Source of the DNA: Williamsia sp. DF01-3
Lineage (GTDB): Bacteria; Actinomycetota; Actinomycetes; Mycobacteriales; Mycobacteriaceae
Length of the DNA: 64,000 bases
Direction: 5' to 3'
NCBI RefSeq assembly: GCF_023051145.1
Contig: NZ_JALKFS010000002.1
Coordinates: forward strand, 62,001-126,000
This document shows, one piece after another, positions 44,798 to 52,491 of this stretch (position 1 is its first letter; every line of letters begins with the position of its first letter). The position numbers and the translations under genes were made by a program. The notes beneath the pieces are model-generated. The model made no database searches and was not told the origin of the DNA. It saw only the letters and a list, made by a program, of their open reading frames with translations.

Positions 44798-45076
44798 ATG
44801 TGCGGCGTGTATGACTTTGCCTCTAGTCGGCTGATCCGCGACGTCATCGTTCTTAACGGTGCCCGGTTGGGTGCAGTTGCCCTAACGGTGGCCATAGTCT
44901 ATTTCGGTGGCCGTCTGGTGGGAGTGGATGTGCCCCTCTTCGTTTCTATGATGTGCGGACTCGGCGTCGCACTTGCTGCTTCAGCATCCGTTCTGCGTCC
45001 CCTACGCAAGCGGGTCAATGACGGTATAGCTGCGGTGGACGCCGAACGCAACGTGCGCGACTCCTTCCTCCAGTAG
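44798..45076 (+). CDS. Small two-helix membrane protein, possibly DUF4229-like
   Basis: 92 residues from ATG 44798. Helices GARLGAVALTVAIVYFGG and FVSMMCGLGVALAASAS, followed by LRPLRKRVNDGIAAVD and a short charged end; this pattern resembles actinobacterial DUF4229 proteins. The frame is open upstream to 44720, but the BlaI-type operator with its -10 box abuts ATG 44798, arguing for a leaderless message from there. Confidence 0.6.
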   Translation: MCGVYDFASSRLIRDVIVLNGARLGAVALTVAIVYFGGRLVGVDVPLFVSMMCGLGVALAASASVLRPLRKRVNDGIAAVDAERNVRDSFLQ

Positions 45077-45188
45077 TGACCTTCAATGTGGTTCTCCCTA
45101 CATCCACAGCAGTCGCCTTCAGGTCACGCACAGAGCAACAATGCGGTCCAGCTGTTCGGTGCCGTCCGCGAACGTGGTACTGGGTGGA

Positions 45189-45213
45189 CTAGCCCGGATA
45201 CTATCCGGGCTAG
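45189..45213. repeat. Perfect 12-bp hairpin overlapping operator H
   Basis: CTAGCCCGGATA and TATCCGGGCTAG are separated by one C. It starts 113 bases after the small membrane protein gene and could be its terminator, but the right half is also the left half of a TACTA-N7-TAGTA dyad. Confidence 0.55.
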
Positions 45214-45215
45214 TA
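45199..45215. promoter_or_regulatory. BlaI-type operator H
   Basis: TACTA-N7-TAGTA inside the hairpin region, 137 bases upstream of ctaD. Confidence 0.55.
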
Positions 45216-45272
45216 GTTAGCCTCACTAGGGATGGCCATGCAGTCTGGATCCTGCCCCGAGCTGGTACACCT

Positions 45273-45292
45273 AACTACTATGCTGCATAGTA
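45273..45292. promoter_or_regulatory. BlaI-type operator I, upstream of ctaD
   Basis: AACTACTA-N7-TAGTA, 44 bases before the ctaD start. It lies 77 bases, about seven helical turns, from operator H. Confidence 0.7.
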
Positions 45293-45335
45293 TCTGTGTG
45301 ACGGTTGATTGGTTCTCGGTGAGTTGGGTGATCAT

Positions 45336-47105
45336 ATGAGTCTTTTGGACGAACCAGCGAAAGTGGAACCGGCGCGGCCGTTCCCGGCTCGTACCGGCCC
45401 GAAAGGGTCGTTCATCTACAAGATGCTCACCACCACCGATCACAAGACGCTAGGCGTGATGTACCTGGTGGTGTGCTTCGCGTTCTTCCTCATCGGCGGA
45501 TTGATGGCTCTGTTGATTCGGACCGAACTAGCTGCACCGGGGTTGCAGTTCCTGTCCACTGAGCAGTACAACCAGATGTTCACCATGCACGGCACCGTGA
45601 TGCTCTTGATGTATGCGACCCCGATCGTCATCGGCTTCGCGAACGTCGTGCTGCCGTTGCAAATCGGCGCCCCTGATGTTGCGTTTCCGCGCCTCAACGC
45701 GATGAGCTTCTGGCTTTTCGTGTTCGGATCGAGTGTCGCGTTGGCCGGCTTTATGACCCCGGGCGGCGCTGCGGACTTCGGCTGGACCGCTTACACCCCG
45801 TTGACCGACGCTGTGCACTCGCCGGGCCCTGGTGCTGATATGTGGATCTTGGGGCTTGTGGTTTCGGGGTTGGGCACCATCCTGGGGGCAGTCAACATGA
45901 TCACCACGGTGGTGTGTCTACGAGCGCCGGGTATGACGATGTTCCGGATGCCGATCTTCACCTGGAACATCTTGGTGACCAGTGTGCTGATCTTGCTGGC
46001 GTTTCCGCTGTTGACAGCGGCATTGCTGGCCCTGGAGTTCGATCGGCAATTCGACGGCAACATCTTCGATCCCGCCAACGGCGGCGCGCTTCTGTGGCAG
46101 CACTTGTTCTGGTTCTTCGGCCACCCCGAGGTGTACATCATCGCCCTGCCATTTTTCGGAATCGTCTCAGAGATCTTCCCCGTCTTCGCCCGCAAACCGA
46201 TCTTCGGGTACACCGGATTGATCTACGCCACCCTGGCGATCGCGGCACTGTCAGTGGCGGTGTGGGCCCACCACATGTACGCCACGGGAGCGGTATTGCT
46301 GCCGTTCTTCTCGTTCATGACCTTCCTCATCGCAGTACCCACCGGGGTGAAGTTCTTCAACTGGATCGGCACCCTGTGGAAAGGAAACCTCACCTTCGAA
46401 GCCCCCATGCTGTTCTCGATCGGGTTCCTGGTCACCTTCCTGTTCGGCGGCTTGACCGGCGTGCTGCTAGCCAGCCCACCATTGGACTTTCAGCTCTCGG
46501 ACAGTTACTTCGTGGTCGCGCACTTCCACTACGTCCTATTCGGCACCATCGTGTTCGCTACTTACGCAGGTATATACTTCTGGTTCCCCAAGATCACCGG
46601 ACGCATGCTCGATGAAAAGCTTGGAAAGATCCATTTCTGGCTCACCTTCATCGGGTTCCATACCACATTCCTCGTGCAGCACTGGCTCGGCAACGAAGGC
46701 ATGCCACGCCGCTACGCCGACTACCTGGCCTCGGACGGATTCACCGCACTGAATATAGTCTCCTCCGTCGGTGCATTTATTCTCGGCGCATCGACGCTGC
46801 CATTCCTGTGGAATGTGTTTCGTAGCTACCGATATGGTGAGGTCGTTACCGTCGATGACCCCTGGGGATTCGGTAACTCGCTAGAGTGGGCGACCAGCTG
46901 CCCACCGCCACGCCACAACTTCACCGAACTGCCCCGAATCCGTTCCGAGCGTCCCGCATTCGAGCTGCACTACCCGCACATGGTCGACCGTATGCGCGCT
47001 GAAGCCCACGTCGGTAAGGGACACGGCAGCAAGAAGACAGAAGAGGCTCGCCGCGAACCGCTCACGGTTGGCACTCACGAATCGTCAACCGACCCGAATA
47101 CGTAA
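45336..47105 (+). CDS. ctaD: Cytochrome c oxidase subunit I (aa3 type)
   Basis: 589 residues, twelve helices, full length for actinobacterial CtaD. Start ATG 45336 gives [16 protein letters not shown]. Ligands are visible: [10 protein letters not shown] (low-spin haem His), [13 protein letters not shown] (Cu-B His cross-linked to Tyr), AHHMYATG (two Cu-B His) and [14 protein letters not shown] (haem a3 and haem a His). No subunit II (ctaC) or III (ctaE) lies in the window, so it must assemble with chromosomal partners or replace the housekeeping subunit. Placed behind two BlaI-type operators and followed by TlpA and ResB genes. Confidence 0.95.
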   Translation: MSLLDEPAKVEPARPFPARTGPKGSFIYKMLTTTDHKTLGVMYLVVCFAFFLIGGLMALLIRTELAAPGLQFLSTEQYNQMFTMHGTVMLLMYATPIVIGFANVVLPLQIGAPDVAFPRLNAMSFWLFVFGSSVALAGFMTPGGAADFGWTAYTPLTDAVHSPGPGADMWILGLVVSGLGTILGAVNMITTVVCLRAPGMTMFRMPIFTWNILVTSVLILLAFPLLTAALLALEFDRQFDGNIFDPANGGALLWQHLFWFFGHPEVYIIALPFFGIVSEIFPVFARKPIFGYTGLIYATLAIAALSVAVWAHHMYATGAVLLPFFSFMTFLIAVPTGVKFFNWIGTLWKGNLTFEAPMLFSIGFLVTFLFGGLTGVLLASPPLDFQLSDSYFVVAHFHYVLFGTIVFATYAGIYFWFPKITGRMLDEKLGKIHFWLTFIGFHTTFLVQHWLGNEGMPRRYADYLASDGFTALNIVSSVGAFILGASTLPFLWNVFRSYRYGEVVTVDDPWGFGNSLEWATSCPPPRHNFTELPRIRSERPAFELHYPHMVDRMRAEAHVGKGHGSKKTEEARREPLTVGTHESSTDPNT

Positions 47106-47110
47106 AAGTA

Positions 47111-47800
47111 ATGCGACAAAGGCTCGCAACGTCTTCATCAACTCGGTGGACAGTTGCCGCTCTAATTGTGGTGCTCGCATTGATAGCAGCGATTTGGCCG
47201 CGTGATGCAACAGACCCGGGTCCGGCGGCGAACCCGGGCAGCACTAAATCCTTGGAGGCTTTCCCCGGCGAGCAGGCTGAGGTGCCCACAGAAGAGCTGG
47301 CTGCCGCTCGAGAAAAGGCCGCCCTTAGCCCGTGCCCATCGGGCACCGAGACACCCCGCCCGAGTTCGGTCTTGGCAGGTGTGAGGGTGCCCTGCTTGTC
47401 GGACGGTTCGGACGTTGATCTCGGAAACGCGACCGCGGGCGCCATGTGGGTGATCAATTTTTGGGCCTACTGGTGCGCGCCCTGCCGCAAGGAGCTGCCG
47501 ATCTTCGCCGAATTCGATCGCGTTGCTGGTGATCGCGTCAACGTTCTAACTGTGCAAGGCAGCGACGGCGCGCAGAATCCGTTTCTTTCACTGAACTTGC
47601 TGATTGACATTGGTGTGGATCTACCCACCGTGGTGGACACCGACGCAGCGATGGCCGCCGCACTGGGTGTTCCCCGCGTCTATCCTTCGACGGTCCTTGT
47701 GCGCGCTGATGGTTCGGTCGCTGCCGTTCTGCCCCAGGTCTTCGCCTCCACGGACGAGTTGATCCAAGCAGTCAATACCCATCTCGGACTCACGCTGTGA
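47111..47800 (+). CDS. TlpA-family thiol-disulfide oxidoreductase, membrane-anchored
   Basis: 229 residues. Signal anchor WTVAALIVVLALIAAIW; thioredoxin fold with FWAYWCAPCRKELPIF and the cis-Pro region VPRVYPSTVLVRADG. An additional Cys pair (SPCPS near residue 76 and VPCLS near 95) lies before the fold. It resembles mycobacterial Rv3673c. Five bases after ctaD and overlapping resB (GTGA), so the three genes form one operon. A broken copy of the same gene lies at 51831-52491. Confidence 0.88.
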   Translation: MRQRLATSSSTRWTVAALIVVLALIAAIWPRDATDPGPAANPGSTKSLEAFPGEQAEVPTEELAAAREKAALSPCPSGTETPRPSSVLAGVRVPCLSDGSDVDLGNATAGAMWVINFWAYWCAPCRKELPIFAEFDRVAGDRVNVLTVQGSDGAQNPFLSLNLLIDIGVDLPTVVDTDAAMAAALGVPRVYPSTVLVRADGSVAAVLPQVFASTDELIQAVNTHLGLTL

Positions 47801-49473
47801 GTACGACAACGCCGACACTGATTAAGCCTCGGCCAGATCGCCAGCGTGCGACCCGGCACTTGCAGCGTTACCTGTTCTGGCCCGCCCGGAACCTGTGGCG
47901 GTCACTGACCTCCATGCGCACCGCCCTAGCACTGCTGTTCTTGCTCGCTATTGCTGCTGTACCCGGGGCCCTGCTGCCGCAGCGAGACCTCAACGCTACG
48001 AAGACCACCCAGTACATCGCCGACAACGGCGCCGTGGGTGACGTTCTAGACAGACTTCAGATGTTCGATGTCTTCTCCAGCATCTGGTTCACCTCCATCT
48101 ACGCTTTGCTGTTCATCTCACTGGTGGGATGCCTGACCCCCCGCATCGCCGAACATGCCAAGTCGCTACGGGCTCGGCCGGTCGCCGCACCTCGCAACCT
48201 TGCACGGATGCCACGGCACGAAGTTCGCGACACCGATGGCACACCCGAGCAGACCGCAGCCCTAATCCAACAACGGCTAAAAGGGTGGCGCACAACGGTG
48301 CGCACGGTGCACGGGCCTGGCTCAGAGCGTGGTTCGGTCACTGTAGTGGAAGTGTCGGCCGAGAAAGGGTACCTGCGGGAGTTCGGCAACCTCGTCTTTC
48401 ACTTTTCGTTGCTCGCCCTGCTCGTGGCGATCGCCGCGGGCAAGATGTTCGGCTACGAGGGCACCCGCATCTTGGTTGCCGACGGGCAAGAAGGCTTGTG
48501 CAACACCTCCACTGCCGTGTACGACTCGTTCCGAGCCGGCAATCTCGTCGACGGCACCAGCCTCAACGAGTTCTGCATTCAGGTGCAGGCGTTTGAAGCC
48601 AGCTACCTCGAGACCGGACAACCCGACATGTACACCGCCACCCTGAAATATCAGAGCGGCAACGAGATCTCGAAGAATGAATGGAACGAGCGAGCGCTCC
48701 AGGTCAACGACCCACTGCGCGTGGCCGGCGATCGGGTCTACCTGTTAGGCCACGGCTTCGCGCCCACGTTCACCGTCACTTTCCCTGACGGCCGCACCCG
48801 CACCCAGACCGTCCCGTTTCAGCCCGACGAACTGCAAACAATGATGTCTAGTGGAGCAGCACGTTTCGACACGCCAGCTGGCCTGTATCCCGACGAGGAC
48901 GAGCGGCGGACAAAACAGATCGCCGTGGAAGGACTGTTCGCACCCACCGCAGTCTTCAACGGCGGCTTGATGACCTCGGCGTGGCCGATCCCGGACAACC
49001 CGGCTGTGGCCATCGACATCTATCAGGGCGACACCGGACTCGATACAGGCCGACCGCAAAATGTTTACAGCCTCAACGTCGACATGATCAACCAAGGCCG
49101 GCTCCTCAAAATAGAACGCGTCAACCTCCTCGCCGGCCAAGACACCCGCCTGCCGGACGGAACAGTCGTCCAATTCGACGGCTACCAACGCTGGGTATCG
49201 CTGCAGGTATCGCACGATCCCGCCCAGAAATGGGTGCTGGCGTCCTCGATTGCCATGCTCGGCGGCCTGCTGATCTCCCTGCTGATCAAACGCCGACGGA
49301 TCTGGGCTCGAATCACACCCACACCCGGACCCGAGCATCCTCGATGCACCGTCGAAATGGCCGGGCTGGCCCGAACCGACCAAGCCGGATGGGGCGAAAA
49401 CTTCACCCGGATGGTGGACGCTCTTGTCGACGGACCAGCCGACAAGGCACTACCGAACCAACTGCCCACCTAG
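47797..49473 (+). CDS. resB: ResB/Ccs1-type cytochrome c biogenesis protein
   Basis: 558 residues. GTG 47797 overlaps the previous stop. Three N-terminal helices (RTALALLFLLAIAAVPGALL; WFTSIYALLFISLVGC; NLVFHFSLLALLVAIAAG), a large outside domain and a last helix (WVLASSIAMLGGLLISLLI), as in ResB. With ResC/CcsA it moves haem and attaches it to apocytochrome c (system II). No ccsA is present here, so the partner must be chromosomal. Confidence 0.92.
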   Translation: MSTTTPTLIKPRPDRQRATRHLQRYLFWPARNLWRSLTSMRTALALLFLLAIAAVPGALLPQRDLNATKTTQYIADNGAVGDVLDRLQMFDVFSSIWFTSIYALLFISLVGCLTPRIAEHAKSLRARPVAAPRNLARMPRHEVRDTDGTPEQTAALIQQRLKGWRTTVRTVHGPGSERGSVTVVEVSAEKGYLREFGNLVFHFSLLALLVAIAAGKMFGYEGTRILVADGQEGLCNTSTAVYDSFRAGNLVDGTSLNEFCIQVQAFEASYLETGQPDMYTATLKYQSGNEISKNEWNERALQVNDPLRVAGDRVYLLGHGFAPTFTVTFPDGRTRTQTVPFQPDELQTMMSSGAARFDTPAGLYPDEDERRTKQIAVEGLFAPTAVFNGGLMTSAWPIPDNPAVAIDIYQGDTGLDTGRPQNVYSLNVDMINQGRLLKIERVNLLAGQDTRLPDGTVVQFDGYQRWVSLQVSHDPAQKWVLASSIAMLGGLLISLLIKRRRIWARITPTPGPEHPRCTVEMAGLARTDQAGWGENFTRMVDALVDGPADKALPNQLPT

Positions 49474-49636
49474 ACAGCCTTCAGCATTCAAACTGCAAGG
49501 CCGCGCCCTCGACCTACCCCAATGGTGGCCTCCCTTGGTCGCAGGCGAGCGACAATTCAGTCATGCAAAGCCAGCAGTTGCGGAGGTGGTCATCGGTCTC
49601 ACGAATCTTTGAGTGAGAAGGGTCACCGATTGTCGC

Positions 49637-49659
49637 AAATACTATCAGGCGTAGTATTT
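49637..49659. promoter_or_regulatory. BlaI-type operator J, upstream of the second copC
   Basis: AAATACTA-N7-TAGTATTT, perfect arms. It ends eight bases before GTG 49667, exactly the spacing seen for operator A and the first copC. Confidence 0.7.
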
Positions 49660-49666
49660 TGAGTTC

Positions 49667-50266
49667 GTGATCTTCTCATGGGTGGTCAAGCGGAGTGTGG
49701 TGGTCACTGCGGTCGCGCTTCTGGTTTGCATTGTTAATGCAGGCTCGGCTTCGGCGCACAGTTCGATCGTGGCAACTAATCCGCAACCCAACGCGGTTCT
49801 TGACCGGGCGCCGTCATCGATTGATTTCGCCTTCGACCAGGAAGTATCAGGCCACTGGCTGCCGGTTATCACGCTGAGTGACTCCGTCGGGCGCAATCTC
49901 GAGATCTCGGTGCCTGCGGTCAATAAGTCGTTCGTCACTGTTCAAGTACGTTCAAAGCTCGAGCCCGGCGCATACACTGTCACCTATGGTGTCGACTCAG
50001 CCGCTGGAGAGTCTGTAGCAGGGGAGTTCACCTTTAGTGTGGCGGAGTTGGGGTCAGAAGGTACGAGCCAACCCGTTGAGGGGCAGCGCCGTACCGGCGA
50101 TCCGTCTGCCTCTGACTTGGTACTGGCAGATGTGTCGACACCGACTCACATCGGCTCTGACGGTTTAAAATGTGCATGGCTCTGGGGCTCCATGGCCTTT
50201 GCCATCGTCGTGTTGGCAACGGGCATAGGGATGTATCGAGTAATCAGCGCTCGAAAGAACCGCTAA
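49667..50266 (+). CDS. copC: CopC-domain protein, second copy, altered copper site
   Basis: 199 residues. The signal peptide ends in SASA followed by His (HSSIVATNPQPNAVL). The fold follows the first CopC, but the second-site motif SADGH is here SAAGES, so the Asp and His ligands are lost. A membrane helix (LWGSMAFAIVVLATGIGMY) closes the protein. Copper affinity may be reduced or the protein may have another job. Starts at GTG 49667. Confidence 0.82.
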   Translation: MIFSWVVKRSVVVTAVALLVCIVNAGSASAHSSIVATNPQPNAVLDRAPSSIDFAFDQEVSGHWLPVITLSDSVGRNLEISVPAVNKSFVTVQVRSKLEPGAYTVTYGVDSAAGESVAGEFTFSVAELGSEGTSQPVEGQRRTGDPSASDLVLADVSTPTHIGSDGLKCAWLWGSMAFAIVVLATGIGMYRVISARKNR

Positions 50267-50429
50267 CCTAACGTTTAAGCCGCTGGAAGAGTCACCAGGC
50301 TGGGCCAGCGTTCCCATGGTTCACTTCCCATGGAGACGGGGTGCTGGCGGCGTCCGCGCGCGCGAGGGCCGAGGCGATATCGTGGCATGGGTTATTTGAC
50401 CCATGTATAGAGGCGAGCGTTATTCCCTC

Positions 50430-50638
50430 CAATGCCCGTGGCACCGATAAACCGCGTCTTCCGCGATCGCCGGGCGCTCCATGCATGCAGTCGGCGCACC
50501 GCACCGCGACGCCGGTATCAAGAAAGGCCTCATCTGAGGGCGCCTGAACGCGGGGTCGTGGCCTTTACCGTCCCAGGCACGGCCGATTTTATTTGCCGCC
50601 AGAACAAACTGGTGCGGCGCACTGACCCCACAGGGTAG
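50430..50638 (+). pseudogene. C-terminal remnant of the AAA ATPase gene
   Basis: The DNA from CATGCAGTCGG to the TAG at 50636 is similar to 57229-57368. The readable ends match: APERGVVAFTVPGTADFICRQN versus APERGVVAFTVPGMAEFIRR. Frameshifts break the first part. 50267-50429 and 50639-50870 hold nothing further. Confidence 0.7.
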
Positions 50639-50870
50639 GCCAGAAGCGGTTAGTTGATTCGTCGGAGACGCGGGTGATGCCGCGATCCAGCAGAGCGGTG
50701 AGGACGAGCCCTTTGTATCCATGCCGGGCATGTCACTCGGCGAAGTATCGCCGTGTGTGAGGGTCGTCGGGCTGAGTCTCACAACTACGCGCTGTTTCAC
50801 ACGTATGTCACCGCCGGCAGTCGGTGTCGTCAGCGCCCCGGTGTGGGCACGGGCGCGGTTAGGGGCGATC

Positions 50871-51521
50871 ATGGGGGTGGATTGTGATGTGGCGCGTGAG
50901 GCGCTATCAGCTCGGCTCGATGGTGAGCGGGAGAGCCGGTCCCTGCGGTTCGGGTCGATGAGCACCTGGAAACGTGCCGTCAGTGCTGTGCCTGGTACAT
51001 CCTGGCTGACGACCAGGTCCGTCGGCTGCGGCGGGCAACGTTCGCCGAGCCTGACCCGCGTGCGGCCGCAGCTGTTATGGCGGCCGCGGGCCTGATACCC
51101 TGCCATCGCTCGACCTCGCTGCGGCGTTCGTTGGCGTGGGCCCCGATCAACAAGTGGGCGCGGATGGATTTGGTGGCCGTGGGCGCTATTCAGACCGGTC
51201 TTGCGGCGGTCCAGGTCGCTGGTGTCGATTTCGGGATGATGCCGGCCGGGCATCACATGCCTGTGATGTCGGGGGCTCATTTCTTTAACGAGTCCACGGC
51301 ATGGTCGGGTGCTTTGGGTTGTGGGGATGATTGTGGCCGGGATCTGGCCGATCGCTGCGGCGGGCCTGTGCGCGGTGCTGGGTATTTTCGGGTTGGTTCT
51401 TGGGGGTTATGTCATCGTCGATGCGAGTGCGGGGCAGGTGACGGTGGGACGGATGCTCAGTCATCTGCCGGTGCTAGCTGGTCTGATTCTTGCCGTGGTG
51501 GTGTTTCGGCGAGCGCAGTGA
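50871..51521 (+). pseudogene. zf-HC2 (anti-sigma-like) membrane protein, frameshifted
   Basis: ATG 50871 after AGGGG begins MGVDCDVAREALSARLDGER. After a shift, PVPAVRVDEHLETCRQCCAW gives the H-x3-C-x2-C of a putative zinc finger. A membrane part (ARMDLVAVGAIQTGLAAVQV) with a His/Met-rich loop (GMMPAGHHMPVMSGAHFF) follows. After a second shift come VVGMIVAGIWPIAAAGLCAV and HLPVLAGLILAVVVF to the TGA at 51519. At least two frameshifts. Zf-HC2 proteins usually restrain ECF sigma factors; none is nearby. The Met/His loop hints at metal binding. Confidence 0.6.
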
Positions 51522-51830
51522 TCAGATGCCACCGTCGTCGGCGGTTGCTGCCACAAGTGAGGCCGATGGGGAGATCGAATTGCTCGGCACTGCCCGTCGT
51601 GGTCGGCGCCGCGCGGGCATCTGTGGCCGACTGATGGTTCGGCCGCCTGAGGGGTCCGACCTAGCGTGCGCAGCACCGTGGTTCTTTGCGATGTGGTGGC
51701 CTGGGGCAGAGACGACGGGCCCGGCAATCTCGTCGAGTGCGTCGAGGGTCGCCGGACCCGCCTTACCCTTACCCTTACCCTTGGCGGCATCTCCTCCGCC
51801 GCTCAGAGCGTAACAGCGGACATGATCGTC
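51522..51830. other. Gene-poor stretch
   Basis: No gene recognised. Near 51763-51783 CCTTACCC-type units repeat three times in tandem. Confidence 0.35.
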
Positions 51831-52491
51831 ATGCCTGCGGCCATCGATCGCGGCGCTCATCATCGTTGTGGCGATGATTGTGGCGATTTGGCCGCGAGCT
51901 TCTGAGACTGCCTCTGAGCCAGTCGATCCGGGAGTCAACCCCAGTGCGCCACTGCCGGGCATCAACGCGGACGTCAGCGCGCAGGACATGGCCCAGGCCC
52001 GCGAGCGGGCGGCTCTGCAACCCTGCCCAGTCGGTGATGGCACCCCGCCCGCGCCGGGGTCGGTGTTGACCGGGATCGTCCTGTCCTGTCTGGCCGACGG
52101 CGCCACCGTGGACCTCGGCGGCGCCACAGCCGGGCAACCGCTACTGATCAACATCTGGGCGCACTGGTGCGGACCGTGCCGCACCGAGCTGCCGGTGGTT
52201 GCCGACTTCGCCGCCCGAGCCGGCGACCGCCTGCAAGTGCTCACCGTCCAGGGACAGGAGGGTTCCCAAAACCCGCTGCTGTCACTGATCTACTGATCGA
52301 GACCGGCGTACACCTACCGACTGTCGTCGATACCGACGCCCGACTCGCGGCGGCCCTGTCGGGATCGGGTTTATCCCTGCACCGTGCTGGTACGCGCCGA
52401 TGGAACCGTGGCCGCAGTCCTGCCGCAGGTCTTCGAATCAACCGACGAACTCGCCGACGTGGTTGACAAACACTTGGGCCTACAACTCTAG
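51831..52491 (+). pseudogene. Broken copy of the TlpA-family oxidoreductase
   Basis: Parallel to the intact gene at 47111-47800: MIVAIWPRASETASEP, QDMAQARERAALQPCP, HWCGPCRTELPVVADF and QGQEGSQNPLLSL. At 52290 one base is missing before LLIETGVHLPTVVDTDARLA. About two more are missing after ALAAAL, then YPCTVLVRADGTVAAVLPQV follows to the TAG at 52489. Another shift lies in the N-terminal helix. At least three lesions, so this copy is dead. Its stop overlaps that of the convergent CopD-CtaG gene at CTAG. Confidence 0.75.

Noticed and set aside
51763-51783. Tandem TTACCC units resembling a telomere-type or G-quadruplex repeat
   Set aside because: Only three units; on the other strand they are simply a short Lys-Gly-like codon repeat in a decayed region.
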